Source of the DNA: Chryseobacterium sp.
GTDB lineage: Bacteria; Bacteroidota; Bacteroidia; Flavobacteriales; Weeksellaceae
Length of the DNA stretch: 64,000 bases
Direction: 5' to 3'
Assembly (NCBI RefSeq): GCF_019236175.1
Contig: NZ_JAFAJM010000019.1
Coordinates: forward strand, 310,001-374,000
Part shown: positions 43,031 to 53,098 of the stretch, in pieces
Numbering within the stretch: position 1 is the first letter of the stretch
Layout of the letters: each line of letters starts with the position of its first letter
Notes under the pieces: model-generated
Databases searched by the model: none
What the model was told of the DNA's origin: nothing
Seen by the model: only the letters and a program-made list of their open reading frames with translations
Position numbers and translations under genes: made by a program

Positions 43031-44437
43031 TTATTTTTTAACAAGCAATGCGATATTCTCAACATGGTGAGTCTGCGGGAACATATCTACCGGTAAGATT
43101 TTCACCAGGGTATAATGTTCTTTCATCAACGCCAGATCTCTTGCCTGCGTAGCCGAGTTACAGCTTACATACACTACTTTTTCAGGAGAAAGCTTCAAGA
43201 TCTGTTCTACCACTTTCTGATGCATTCCGTCTCTTGGAGGATCTGTTATCAGAACATCAGCTTTAGGATGATTTGCTAAGAATTCATCATTAAAAATATC
43301 CTTCATATCACCGCAATAGAAAGTACAGTTGGTCAATCCGTTTAAAGCAGCATGCTCAATAGCGGCATCAATTGCTTCCTGTACAGATTCTATTCCTATT
43401 ACCTGCTTTGCATTCCTTGCTACATATTGTGCGATAGTGCCTGTTCCGGTATAAAGGTCATAAACAACTTCATCTCCTTTTAAATCAGCAAACTCCAACG
43501 TTTTTCTATAGAGCTCTAAAGCTTGTTTATAATTAGTCTGAAAGAATGATTTCGGCCCGATTTTAAAATACAGTCCGTCCATTTCCTCCATCAGATATCC
43601 TTCTCCGAAATAAATATTAATATCCAAATCATAAATAGAATCATTTTGTTTTGGATTAATAGCGTATACCAATGTTTTGATCTGAGGGAATTTTTCAAGC
43701 AGGAATTCAAAAAGTTTTTCCCGGTTTTCCTTTTCTTCTCTGTATAGCTGGAATAAGACCATCCACTCTCCTTTAGAGTTTTGTCTCATCATTAAAGTTC
43801 TCAGGAAACCTTCCTGATTTCTGACATCAAAGAAGTCTAATCCGTTTTTCACACCATAGTCTTTTACAGCGAGCCTTATTGCATTAGAAGGATCTTCCTG
43901 AAGGAAACATTCTTTAAGATCAAGAATTTTACTCCACATTCCGGGAATATGAAATCCTAACGCATCCCTGCTTCCAAAGTTTTCCTCAGAGCTTATTTCA
44001 TATTGTGTAAGCCATCTTGCATTAGAGAAAGAGAACTCCATTTTATTTCTATAAAAATACTGTTCTTCAGAGCCCAGGATTGATACGGTTTCAAAATCAT
44101 CAATTCCTCCAATTCTTTTGATATTGTTATAAACTTCTTCCTGCTTAAAATCCAGCTGTTTTTCATAGCTCATATTCTGCCACTTGCATCCCCCGCAGGT
44201 TCCGAAGTGGATACACTTGGGCTCTGTTCTGTAAGGAGATTTTTCCAGTACATCTGTAGCTTCTCCTTCAAAATATTTGGATTTGGCTTTTTTTACTTTT
44301 ACATTCACCACATCGCCGGGGATAGCACCGGAAACCAATACTGTTTTACCGTCTTCTGTTTTACCAATAGCTACACCTTTTGCTCCGGCCGTTAATAGTT
44401 TAATATTTTCAAGAATAATATTTTTCTTCTTTCTCAT
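43031..44437 (-). CDS. rlmD: 23S rRNA (uracil-5-)-methyltransferase RlmD
   Basis: This SAM-dependent enzyme methylates a uridine of 23S rRNA. The 468-residue protein has an N-terminal TRAM domain (LTAGAKGVAIGKTEDGKTVL), the iron-sulfur Cys motif CIHFGTCGGCKW (near residues 76-87), the SAM motif DLYTGTGTIAQYVA (near 310), the DPPRDGMH segment and the catalytic Cys in YVSCNSATQARDL (near 425). RlmCD and RlmD-type specificity cannot be separated by eye. It lies directly upstream of the DUF6452/DUF6048 pair on the same strand. Confidence 0.92.
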   Translation of the reverse strand: MRKKKNIILENIKLLTAGAKGVAIGKTEDGKTVLVSGAIPGDVVNVKVKKAKSKYFEGEATDVLEKSPYRTEPKCIHFGTCGGCKWQNMSYEKQLDFKQEEVYNNIKRIGGIDDFETVSILGSEEQYFYRNKMEFSFSNARWLTQYEISSEENFGSRDALGFHIPGMWSKILDLKECFLQEDPSNAIRLAVKDYGVKNGLDFFDVRNQEGFLRTLMMRQNSKGEWMVLFQLYREEKENREKLFEFLLEKFPQIKTLVYAINPKQNDSIYDLDINIYFGEGYLMEEMDGLYFKIGPKSFFQTNYKQALELYRKTLEFADLKGDEVVYDLYTGTGTIAQYVARNAKQVIGIESVQEAIDAAIEHAALNGLTNCTFYCGDMKDIFNDEFLANHPKADVLITDPPRDGMHQKVVEQILKLSPEKVVYVSCNSATQARDLALMKEHYTLVKILPVDMFPQTHHVENIALLVKK

Positions 44438-44494
44438 TCCACAAATTCTATTTTTTCTATATGAAACCTCTCAGTTCCATCCTGCAAAAGTACA

Positions 44495-44528
44495 ATAAAA
44501 AAAAACCTTATCCGAAGATAAGGTTTTC
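44495..44528 (-). terminator. Terminator after the thioredoxin-like lipoprotein gene
   Basis: AACCTTATC and GATAAGGTT form a stem with a CGAA loop and a T-run on the minus strand. It lies between this gene and rlmD. Confidence 0.85.
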
Positions 44529-44545
44529 AACTATGTTAAAGTTTA

Positions 44546-46087
44546 TTATTTTGTGGGCGCAGGCTGTGGATTTGCCTGTTGAGGAGCCTGTTGTTGTGCG
44601 GAAGGATCCATTTGTAATCCTTGTTGCATTTGCATATTCGGATCAACTTTCGGAGCTGAAAGCCCTGTCACTTTATCCAGAATTGTTACCAGTTCCTGTT
44701 CCCCAAGATTCACAAAAGATCTGCTGGCAATTTTACCGTCTTTATCAACGATAACAAAACAAGGCAATTTAAATCCATACACGCCATATTTTTTAGCAAT
44801 ATCGGATTCCATCCCCCCTTCTCCGTATACATTCATTCCCTGAATACCTTTTAATAAAGAGTTGCTCGTTTTTACAAACTGATCTTTGGTATCATCTACA
44901 TTGACAAACACAAAGTTCATTTTAGATTTATAAAAATTAATCACTTCTTTCAATACAGGCACAGTAGCTTCCCCGATATAAGGATTCCAAGATGCATAGA
45001 AAAATAACATATAAGGTTTTCCTTTATTTTCAGAAAGTTTATAAGCCTTACCATCCTGCTTTACCAGCGCAGCCTCAGGAGCTACTTCACCGATTTTAAG
45101 CCCCGTAATAGCTACCTGCATTTTAAGCAGATCACTTTTAATGGTAGCATCTTTAATATCTGTATCAATAATTTTCTTGATTTTATCAATTCTATTGGCC
45201 GGAGTCGTTGGGTGAATATCCGCCTGAGCCATTACAAATGCTAAAAGATAATCTTTTGCTGTTTGAGAAAGATCTTTTTTAGTCTTTAAATACTGTGCAA
45301 ACAATTCTGAAGTTGTAATATCTGTTTTTCCTTTGCTGTTTGCTTCCGCATACTTTTGGAAATCAGGAGTCATTTTTACAAGTAAATATTGTCTGTAAAG
45401 CGGAATTGTTTTTACCATTGCCTCTTTATCATCTTCTAGCTTCACTTCATAATCTTTGAAAGCTTTAGATGTTTTATATGATGGGTTTCCGGACATTGGA
45501 CCGTGAGACATTTCGTAATTTGCCAGTAAATTCAGGATCGTTACTTTTACATCGTTCTTCTTCCAATCTAAAAGTGCTTTACTAGGATTATTTTTTGCAG
45601 CAAGATCATCAACATTTTTATTGATATCCGCTTCCACTTTATGGATTCCTTTTAGGAAAGTAGCTTCATCTGAAGCCATTAACTGATTTAAGTTAACTTT
45701 ATTCCCGTATTCTCCTAAAAACTTCTGAGTTCCCTGAAGGAAATCATTATTCTTTTTAGCATCTCCTGTAATCACATATTCGTTAGGAAAAGTCATTCCG
45801 TTTCCGGAAATATTTATATTTTGTCCTCTTTCAAGATAGATCAGGTTTTGTCTGTTGGCATAATTAATAACATACATTCCATCTTTAGGAGCTTCAAAGC
45901 TACCTGAAAAATTACCGTCTTTATCTAAACCTATATTAATTAAAGGCAAAGTTCCCACTCCTGAAGCTTCTACAAACTCAATTCTTTCCAATGGTGAACT
46001 TCCAGTAATTTTTCCTTTTACTTCTACTTTTTTTGAACAAGACATCACGAAAATCGCGATGATAAACAATAAAAGATATTTTTTCAT
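44546..46087 (-). CDS. Thioredoxin-fold lipoprotein lacking the CxxC active site
   Basis: A 513-residue lipoprotein (lipobox FVMSC, Cys17). It has a DUF4369-like beta domain (about residues 20-125), a helical middle (about 130-330) and a TlpA/AhpC-like thioredoxin domain (about 345-480) with FFYASWNPYIGEATVPVL and FVIVDKDGKI. The usual WCxxC is replaced by WNPYI, so disulfide exchange is not expected. A single Cys sits beside the cis-Pro (KLPCFV). The tail is low-complexity, rich in Gln, Pro and Met. Binding or assembly, not redox catalysis, seems likely. It is a single gene with its own terminator. Confidence 0.85.
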   Translation of the reverse strand: MKKYLLLFIIAIFVMSCSKKVEVKGKITGSSPLERIEFVEASGVGTLPLINIGLDKDGNFSGSFEAPKDGMYVINYANRQNLIYLERGQNINISGNGMTFPNEYVITGDAKKNNDFLQGTQKFLGEYGNKVNLNQLMASDEATFLKGIHKVEADINKNVDDLAAKNNPSKALLDWKKNDVKVTILNLLANYEMSHGPMSGNPSYKTSKAFKDYEVKLEDDKEAMVKTIPLYRQYLLVKMTPDFQKYAEANSKGKTDITTSELFAQYLKTKKDLSQTAKDYLLAFVMAQADIHPTTPANRIDKIKKIIDTDIKDATIKSDLLKMQVAITGLKIGEVAPEAALVKQDGKAYKLSENKGKPYMLFFYASWNPYIGEATVPVLKEVINFYKSKMNFVFVNVDDTKDQFVKTSNSLLKGIQGMNVYGEGGMESDIAKKYGVYGFKLPCFVIVDKDGKIASRSFVNLGEQELVTILDKVTGLSAPKVDPNMQMQQGLQMDPSAQQQAPQQANPQPAPTK

Positions 46088-46394
46088 TTCAATTTTTAAT
46101 ATTACACAAAAATACGCTTTTTAGGGCTTCTTCATTCACAGTAATTATTTTTTTTAAAAAATTTATTTTCCTTTATTTAAAGAGTGTTTACCGCTTTTTT
46201 GATCTCTGGCGGATCTCTTTAATTTTTTTCAAATATATTTATTAAAACAATTCTACTACCCACCAAATATAGACTTATTAAGTAAAGTATCCCAAAGCAT
46301 ATTAATAAGTTAACAAACTTTAACAGCAAAAACATTTTGACATAAAAAAAGTCGCCTCCTTACGAAGACGACTTTTATTATATTTGAATCTATT
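46088..46394. other. 307-bp intergenic region, no gene seen
   Basis: This AT-rich gap presumably contains the promoter of the thioredoxin-like lipoprotein gene and, at its high end, the sdh terminator. No RNA gene or reading frame is recognised. Confidence 0.5.
46342..46377 (-). terminator. Terminator after sdhB
   Basis: AAAGTCG and CGACTTT, with imperfect inner pairing CTCC/GAAG across the loop, form a stem followed on the minus strand by a run of seven T residues. Confidence 0.8.
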
Positions 46395-47162
46395 CTATCC
46401 CTGATCTACAAGAGCAGCCATATATTCTCTGTTCATTCTGGCGATATTCTCAAGAGAAATCCCTTTAGGACACTCTATTTCACATGCACCCGTATTTGAA
46501 CAGTTACCGAATCCTTCTTCGTCCATAGCTTTCACCATGTTCAGAACTCTTCGCTTCGCTTCTACTCTACCCTGAGGAAGTAAAGCAAACTGAGAAACTT
46601 TCGCTCCAACGAATAACATGGCAGATCCGTTTTTACATGTAGCCACACAAGCTCCACAACCGATACAAGCAGCAGCATCCATTGCTCTGTCAGCATCTTC
46701 TTTAGGAACCGGAATAGCATTAGCATCCAGTGTATTTCCGGAGGTGTTTACAGAAACGAAACCTCCTGCAGCCATTACTCTGTCAAATGCACTTCTGTCT
46801 ACCATTAAGTCTTTAATAACCGGGAAAGCGGCACTTCTCCATGGTTCGATAACGATGGTTTCACCATCTTTGAACATTCTCATGTGAAGCTGACACGTAG
46901 TAATTCCCGTATCAGGACCGTGAGCTCTACCATTGATGTAAAGAGAACACATACCGCAGATCCCTTCACGACAGTCATGGTCAAAAGCAATCGGCTCTTT
47001 TCCTTCGTTAATTAAGTTTTCGTTCAGAATATCCAACATTTCCAGAAATGAAGAATCTGTAGAAACATCTGATATTTTGTAGGTCTCAAACTGACCTTTA
47101 GTTTTACTATTTTTCTGTCTCCAAATTTTCAGCGTAAGATGTAAGCCTTTTTTTGCACTCAT
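46395..47162 (-). CDS. sdhB: Succinate dehydrogenase / fumarate reductase iron-sulfur subunit
   Basis: This subunit carries electrons from the flavoprotein to the quinone site. The 255-residue protein has the 2Fe-2S motif CREGICGMC with a later TTCQLHM, the 4Fe-4S motif CIGCGACVATC (near residue 150) and the third cluster motif CSNTGACEIECPKG (near 220). It is the last gene of sdhCAB and is followed by a terminator. Confidence 0.96.
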   Translation of the reverse strand: MSAKKGLHLTLKIWRQKNSKTKGQFETYKISDVSTDSSFLEMLDILNENLINEGKEPIAFDHDCREGICGMCSLYINGRAHGPDTGITTCQLHMRMFKDGETIVIEPWRSAAFPVIKDLMVDRSAFDRVMAAGGFVSVNTSGNTLDANAIPVPKEDADRAMDAAACIGCGACVATCKNGSAMLFVGAKVSQFALLPQGRVEAKRRVLNMVKAMDEEGFGNCSNTGACEIECPKGISLENIARMNREYMAALVDQG

Positions 47163-47186
47163 AATTTTATATTTATAGGTTGGAGA

Positions 47187-49199
47187 TTATTTATAACTTC
47201 TAGTTTTAACCTCGATGTTGTCATATATCAGCTCTTCTTTATGCAACACCTCGGCGTTGATATCGTTACCCTGATATTCCCAAGCTCCGACGTATTTGTA
47301 ATTTACGTCATCTCTTTCCGCTTCACCATCCGGAGTTGAATGGTCTTCACGGAAGTGTCCTCCACAAGATTCGTTTCTGTGTAGAGCATCGATAGCCATA
47401 AGTTGTCCTAATTCAAGGAAGTCTGCTACTCTGAAAGCTTTTTCAAGCTCAGTGTTCATTCCTTCTCCTTCACCAGGTACTTTAACATTTTTCCAGAAAT
47501 TGTTTCTTACTTCTTCAATTTCTTTGATTGCTTCTCTTAACCCTTCAGGAGTTCTTCCCATACCTACTTTATTCCACATGATGTGTCCTAATTGCTTATG
47601 GAAATGGTCTACTGAATGGGTTCCTTTATTAGTTAAGAAGAACTCAATTTTTTCTTTAATTCCTTTTTCAGCTTCGTCAAACGCTCCTGAATTGGTAGGA
47701 ATGGCACCTGTTCTGATATCTGCAGAAAGATAATCTGCAATAGTATAAGGTAATACAAAGTATCCGTCTGCAAGACCCTGCATTAGTGCGGAAGCACCGA
47801 GCCTGTTTGCTCCGTGATCAGAGAAGTTAGCCTCACCAATTACGAAACATCCGGGAATAGTAGACTGAAGATTGTAGTCAACCCAAACTCCACCCATTGT
47901 ATAGTGAACCGCAGGATAGATTTTCATTGGAGTTTTATAAGGATCATCAGCCGTAATTTTTTCATACATTACGAATAAGTTTCCGTATTTTTCCTCAACC
48001 CACTTCTTACCAAGATCATAAATTTGCTGATCTGTAGGATTGTGAATATGTTTTTCGATAGCGGATTCTTTACCTTTTTTCATGATCTCTGTAGAGAAAT
48101 CCAGGTAAACACCTTCTTTAGTATCATTATTTTCGATTCCGTATCCGGCATCACATCTTTCCTTAGCAGCTCTTGACGCAACATCTCTAGGGACAAGGTT
48201 ACCGAATGCAGGGTATCTTCTTTCTAAATAATAATCTCTGTCTTCTTCTTTAATGTTTTCAGGTCTTAACTTTCCGTCTCTGATTGCTATTGAATCCTCT
48301 AGCTTTTTAGGAACCCAGATTCTTCCGGAGTTTCTTAATGATTCAGACATCAAAGTCAGTTTAGACTGCTGAGTTCCGTGAACCGGAATACAAGTCGGGT
48401 GAATCTGTACATAACAAGGGTTTGCAAAGTATGCTCCTTTTTTATGAATTTTCCAAGCTGCAGAAACGTTTGATCCCATAGCATTGGTAGAAAGGAAATA
48501 TACGTTTCCGTATCCTCCTGAAGCAATTACCACTGCGTGAGCAGAATGTCTTTCAATCTCCCCTGTTACAAGGTTTCTTGCGATAATACCTCTTGCTTTT
48601 CCGTCAACAATAACAAGGTCCAGCATTTCATGACGATTGTACATCTTAATTCTACCTTTACCGATCTGACGGCTCATTGCAGAATAAGCTCCTAATAATA
48701 GCTGCTGTCCGGTTTGTCCTTTTGCATAGAAAGTTCTTTTTACCTGAACCCCACCAAATGAACGGTTATCCAGCTGACCGCCGTAATCTCTTCCGAAAGG
48801 TACTCCCTGGGAAACACACTGGTCAATAATATTAGCAGAAACTTCTGCCAATCTGTAAACGTTAGCCTCTCTTGCTCTGTAGTCACCTCCTTTGATTGTA
48901 TCATAGAACAATCTGTAGGTAGAGTCACCATCACCCTGATAGTTTTTAGCAGCGTTGATACCTCCCTGAGCTGCAATAGAGTGAGCTCTTCTTGGAGAAT
49001 CCTGATAGCAGAACGCTTTTACGTTGTATCCTTGCTCAGCTAAAGTAGCTGCAGCAGAACCTCCTGCCAAACCTGTACCTACAACAATAATATCAATCTT
49101 ATCTCTGTTGTTTGGTGCAACAAGGTTCATATGGTCTTTATGATTTTTCCACTTATCCTTTAGAGGACCTGCTGGAATTCTTGAATCTAACTTACTCAT
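47187..49199 (-). CDS. sdhA: Succinate dehydrogenase / fumarate reductase flavoprotein subunit
   Basis: This subunit oxidises succinate at a covalently bound FAD. The 670-residue protein has the FAD-binding GTGLAGGSAAATLAEQGYNV (residues 41-60), the HSIAAQGGINAA segment with the FAD-linked His, and substrate residues in IHPTCIPV (near 268) and YPAVHYTMGGVWVD. The length fits the Bacillus/epsilonproteobacterial type B enzyme. It is 15 bp downstream of sdhC and 24 bp upstream of sdhB. Confidence 0.96.
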   Translation of the reverse strand: MSKLDSRIPAGPLKDKWKNHKDHMNLVAPNNRDKIDIIVVGTGLAGGSAAATLAEQGYNVKAFCYQDSPRRAHSIAAQGGINAAKNYQGDGDSTYRLFYDTIKGGDYRAREANVYRLAEVSANIIDQCVSQGVPFGRDYGGQLDNRSFGGVQVKRTFYAKGQTGQQLLLGAYSAMSRQIGKGRIKMYNRHEMLDLVIVDGKARGIIARNLVTGEIERHSAHAVVIASGGYGNVYFLSTNAMGSNVSAAWKIHKKGAYFANPCYVQIHPTCIPVHGTQQSKLTLMSESLRNSGRIWVPKKLEDSIAIRDGKLRPENIKEEDRDYYLERRYPAFGNLVPRDVASRAAKERCDAGYGIENNDTKEGVYLDFSTEIMKKGKESAIEKHIHNPTDQQIYDLGKKWVEEKYGNLFVMYEKITADDPYKTPMKIYPAVHYTMGGVWVDYNLQSTIPGCFVIGEANFSDHGANRLGASALMQGLADGYFVLPYTIADYLSADIRTGAIPTNSGAFDEAEKGIKEKIEFFLTNKGTHSVDHFHKQLGHIMWNKVGMGRTPEGLREAIKEIEEVRNNFWKNVKVPGEGEGMNTELEKAFRVADFLELGQLMAIDALHRNESCGGHFREDHSTPDGEAERDDVNYKYVGAWEYQGNDINAEVLHKEELIYDNIEVKTRSYK

Positions 49200-49214
49200 A
49201 CTAGTATATTGATA

Positions 49215-49877
49215 TTATTGAGTTATAAAGTGAAAAATTGCGATGAAAATAAATCCAGCAGGAATAAGGATTGAATACCATGTTCCAACAGCTTTAATCA
49301 CCGGCGTATATTTTGGATGTCTTGCTCCAACAGACTGGAACGAAGACTGGAATCCGTGTGCTAAGTGTAATCCTAATAGAACAAAAGAAATTACATACAG
49401 CGCTACTCTCCAGATGTCTGCAAATTTTTCATGAAGTTCCGGCCAGAAACGTTCTGCATCAGGAGCAATTCCCTGTACATACTTGTAGTTGATTTCATGT
49501 AGCCAGAAATCATATAAGTGAAGCGCCAAGAAAGCCAAAACAACAGCTCCGGAAATAATCATATTTCTGGACATCCATGTAGAATTTACAGCTGCATTGT
49601 TTGATTCATACTTTACCGGACGCGCTTTATTATTCTTAATTTCAAGCACAAATCCCATCGCAAAATGGAAAATTACTGCAAAACCAAGAATAGGCTGCAT
49701 TAAGAACTGCACAAAAGGATTATAGCCCATAAATTCAGATGCTGTATTGAAAGCATCCTTGTTCAGGACTGATAACAAATTGGTTGTCAAATGCAGTATA
49801 AGAAAAATCAGCAAAAACATAGCTGATAATGCCATAGCGTATTTTCTACCTATCGTAGAACTCGTTAAACCTGCCAT
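49215..49877 (-). CDS. sdhC: Succinate dehydrogenase cytochrome b subunit (type B)
   Basis: A 220-residue membrane anchor with five membrane helices that binds two hemes and the quinone. Candidate heme His residues are seen in LILHLTTN, VIFHFAMGF, LALHLYDFW and LLGLHLAHGF. The single large anchor marks the type B complex found in Bacteroidota. It is first in the sdhCAB operon, about 25 bp after a consensus -7 box. Confidence 0.94.
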   Translation of the reverse strand: MAGLTSSTIGRKYAMALSAMFLLIFLILHLTTNLLSVLNKDAFNTASEFMGYNPFVQFLMQPILGFAVIFHFAMGFVLEIKNNKARPVKYESNNAAVNSTWMSRNMIISGAVVLAFLALHLYDFWLHEINYKYVQGIAPDAERFWPELHEKFADIWRVALYVISFVLLGLHLAHGFQSSFQSVGARHPKYTPVIKAVGTWYSILIPAGFIFIAIFHFITQ

Positions 49878-49900
49878 ATAAGTTTAAATTTGAATTTCCA

Positions 49901-49908
49901 CAAAATTA
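49901..49908 (-). promoter_or_regulatory. sdhCAB promoter -7 box (TAATTTTG)
   Basis: An exact TAnnTTTG match on the minus strand 23 bp upstream of the sdhC ATG. No exact TTTG is seen at the -33 position. Confidence 0.5.
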
Positions 49909-50022
49909 AGAAATGTTAACAATATCGAAAAGTGAGAAATCTCACAATTAGCCAGTTTGTAATCTTTCTAAATAAGACTCAAGGCGTTATAAATAAAGGA
50001 AATTTAAAAACGGGAGATCAGG

Positions 50023-51795
50023 TTATTTTAAGTCATAAATCCGGCCTTGAAAAACAACTTTTTGCACCTCGGACGGGAGGGTTTTTATTTCAAAATAATC
50101 TAGTCTCCGGGAAGAACAATAAGGATTAATAAAATACCTGATCATTTTCTTTTGATCTGTTATATCCGAAATCCAGAAACAAACTTTATTACCGTTCTTT
50201 ACACCCAATATCCGGCTCTTATAAAAATTCAGAACCACAAGCTCATCTCTTTGGCTTTCAAAAATATCAGATCCTGTTCTTACTAAAAGAAAAAGCATCA
50301 CCCCCATACTCAATCTCATACAATTTTTAAAATTACATTTTAGTATTAAAAATCTTAAAAAGTATATAATTCCCCATACTGACAATATTTCTAAAATATT
50401 CATTGAAATATTTTCAATATACAAAGCATCAATTCCGGCAAACTCATGGATTCCCTTCAACAATATCCGGATAACAAAATCATAGCTTATATCTGCAACA
50501 CTGAAATTGATCTGAAAAGCCACAAATACAGTCATCAGAAAAGAAAATACAATAATTAGCTCAGAGAAAGGAACAATAACAATATTGGCTATAAACGAAA
50601 TAAAAGAGAACTGGTGAAAATAATACAAAACCAATGGCAATGTTGCCAATTGTGCGGCTATGGAAATTGAAATGGTATTGAAGAGCAGTTTTTTTAAATA
50701 ATGATTCCGCTTCGGAAAAAGTCTTAAAAGCGGCTGATTTAACCAAAAAATCCCCAGGACGGCAACACAACTCAGCTGAAAGCCTATATCGAAAATCTGT
50801 TGTGTATCGAAAATAAGAATGATAAACGCAGAAAGCGCCAATGAGTGAAGAACATCTGATTTGCGCTGAAGCAATACATAAATAAAATATACACTCAACA
50901 TAATGCAGGATCTTAGTACGGAGTTTCCATAACCGATAAATGCCGCAAACAACCAGATAAATCCAAGACTAAGAATAATTGCATATTTTCTGAAACGTAA
51001 AGGTATAAGCCTGATCAATACGAAATAAAACATACCGAAGATCACGATAATATGAGTTCCGGAAATAGCCAGAAAATGGATAAGTCCGGATCGGTTGAAA
51101 TCCTGAAGGATTTCCTCATCAATCTCTGTTCTGTCTGCCAGAATAATCCCTTTTAAAAATGCCTGTGTTTGTTCAGACATTACTGAATGCCCCATCTTCT
51201 GCAAAATCTCCAGTCTTTGCTGCCTGAGCTTATCTGCAAAACTTAAATGCAGCTTTTCTGCAGATTCAATTTCTTTTGAAAGATGGCACTGATATTCAAT
51301 ATTTTTCCGTTTCAGATATCGGGCATAATCAAACTGAAAATCATATGGGGGAGTTTTTACTTTTCCCATATAGGCCTCAGCACGATAATAATGCTTAAAA
51401 TCAAGTTCATCTATACTCCTGGGTACGTAAACTATCGTAGTAAAACGCTTATTTCCCGACTCCGCAATTCCTTCATATTTCCTGAATTTTTCTGTTGAAT
51501 TTAATTTTTGGGAAATTTCAAATACAACAGGTTCTTTTTTATTCAAGACAAATCTCGGGTCCGGTGAAAAGGTATTGAAAAAATGGAATATGATTCCCAA
51601 ACCGAAGAACAGCAGTCCCAATAAGAAGGGTTTTATTTTACCCAAAATATAAGAATGAAAGAAGAGGATAATCAGAATTACCGAACAACCGCCTATACTG
51701 AAACAGACAGAAACCTTATTCAGTAAAAACTGATCCTGAAAAAGAATTCCAAGAATAAAGCATAGAGTCAGAATAAAAAGAGGCTGTTTGTTCAA
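50023..51795 (-). CDS. ComEC/Rec2-family membrane protein
   Basis: ComEC forms the inner-membrane channel for single-stranded DNA in natural transformation. The 590-residue protein has three N-terminal membrane helices, a DUF4131-like periplasmic region (about 95-200), and the competence domain with GLIHFLAISGTHIIVIFG (near residue 232) and about seven membrane helices, with SVLRSCIMLSVYFI near residue 288. The C-terminal metallo-beta-lactamase domain found in many ComEC proteins is absent. It lies upstream of sdhCAB on the same strand but 145 bp away. Confidence 0.88.
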   Translation of the reverse strand: MNKQPLFILTLCFILGILFQDQFLLNKVSVCFSIGGCSVILIILFFHSYILGKIKPFLLGLLFFGLGIIFHFFNTFSPDPRFVLNKKEPVVFEISQKLNSTEKFRKYEGIAESGNKRFTTIVYVPRSIDELDFKHYYRAEAYMGKVKTPPYDFQFDYARYLKRKNIEYQCHLSKEIESAEKLHLSFADKLRQQRLEILQKMGHSVMSEQTQAFLKGIILADRTEIDEEILQDFNRSGLIHFLAISGTHIIVIFGMFYFVLIRLIPLRFRKYAIILSLGFIWLFAAFIGYGNSVLRSCIMLSVYFIYVLLQRKSDVLHSLALSAFIILIFDTQQIFDIGFQLSCVAVLGIFWLNQPLLRLFPKRNHYLKKLLFNTISISIAAQLATLPLVLYYFHQFSFISFIANIVIVPFSELIIVFSFLMTVFVAFQINFSVADISYDFVIRILLKGIHEFAGIDALYIENISMNILEILSVWGIIYFLRFLILKCNFKNCMRLSMGVMLFLLVRTGSDIFESQRDELVVLNFYKSRILGVKNGNKVCFWISDITDQKKMIRYFINPYCSSRRLDYFEIKTLPSEVQKVVFQGRIYDLK

Positions 51796-51994
51796 TTGTT
51801 ACTTTTTGTTTTTACAAAATAGTAAATTAACGCCTTATATATCAACTCTGTAATTGCTAAAAAACGCTCAAAACCTCATCACAGAGATTAACAGAGCGCT
51901 TATTTTTTTACTATGAAAATTAAGTTCGTATAAAAAGTTTTTATTACACCATAAAAACCTATTGATCGGATATTTGAAGGATAAATCTTCAGAA

Positions 51995-53098
51995 TCAGGT
52001 TTTTAAAATCACCTCAGCGGCATGATCACTGGCTCCTTTGCCCCCTAGTTTTTCTCTTAAAAGGCTATAATCATCCATCACTTGCTTTCTTTTTTCTCCT
52101 TCAAGAATTTTATGAAGTTCATCCACAAGGTTTTTGGTATTCAGATCATCCTGAATCAGTTCTTTAACCACTTCTCTATCCATAATCAGGTTAACCAGGG
52201 AGATGTAATTAATATTTTTCACCAGTCTCTTTGCTATCGCATAAGAGATTTTACTGCCACGGTAACAGACAACTTCAGGAATATTCAATAAAGCGGTTTC
52301 CAGGGTAGCTGTTCCCGAAGTTACAAGAGCTGCTTTTGAACACCTCAATAAGTCATACGTTCTGTTGGATACAAAATGCACATTATCGTCTACATATTTT
52401 TCATAAAACTCTCTCGGAAGGCTTGGAGCACCAGCTATAACAAACTGATAGTTTTTAAAATGAGACCGTACAGACAACATGATCTCAAGCATTTTTTCAA
52501 CTTCCTGTTTTCTGGAACCCGGCAGAAGGGCTATAATTTCTTTGTCATTTAGCCCGCTTTCTTTCCTGAACTCTTCAATATTGATTTCTTTCAGATCGGA
52601 AATAGCGTCCAGCAAAGGATGTCCTACAAAATGGGAATGAACGCCATGTTTTCTGTAAAAATCTTCTTCAAAAGGAAGAATAACCATCATTTCATCCACG
52701 TACTTTTTAATAATTTCAACTCTTCCTTCTTTCCAGGCCCAAAGCTGAGGAGAAATATAATATATCACCTTAATTCCCAATTCCTTGGCAAATCTGGCAA
52801 TTCTCAAATTAAACCCCGGATAATCGACAAGAATTAAAACATCCGGTCTGTTTTCTTTGATATCTTCTTTACAGAATGTAATATTATTCAGAATTGTTCT
52901 CAGATTCATAACCACTTCAAGGAATCCCATAAAAGCTAAATCACGATAATGTTTAACCAGTGTACCACCCTGAGCGGTCATGAGATCTCCGCCCCAAAAT
53001 CTAAATTCCGCATGCGGATCTTTTTGCTTTAAGGCTTTCATTAAATTGCTCCCGTGCAGATCACCGGAAGCTTCTCCTGCAATAATGTAATACTTCAT
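51995..53098 (-). CDS. lpxB: Lipid-A-disaccharide synthase
   Basis: LpxB joins two acylated glucosamines during lipid A synthesis at the inner membrane. The 367-residue GT19 enzyme has AGEASGDLHGSNLM (residues 6-19), PDVLILVDYPGFNLR (near 85), the YYISPQLWAWKEGR segment (near 114), FVGHPLLD (near 160), LLPGSRKQEV (near 192) and TSGTATLETAL (near 265). All usual motifs are present. Confidence 0.96.
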   Translation of the reverse strand: MKYYIIAGEASGDLHGSNLMKALKQKDPHAEFRFWGGDLMTAQGGTLVKHYRDLAFMGFLEVVMNLRTILNNITFCKEDIKENRPDVLILVDYPGFNLRIARFAKELGIKVIYYISPQLWAWKEGRVEIIKKYVDEMMVILPFEEDFYRKHGVHSHFVGHPLLDAISDLKEINIEEFRKESGLNDKEIIALLPGSRKQEVEKMLEIMLSVRSHFKNYQFVIAGAPSLPREFYEKYVDDNVHFVSNRTYDLLRCSKAALVTSGTATLETALLNIPEVVCYRGSKISYAIAKRLVKNINYISLVNLIMDREVVKELIQDDLNTKNLVDELHKILEGEKRKQVMDDYSLLREKLGGKGASDHAAEVILKT

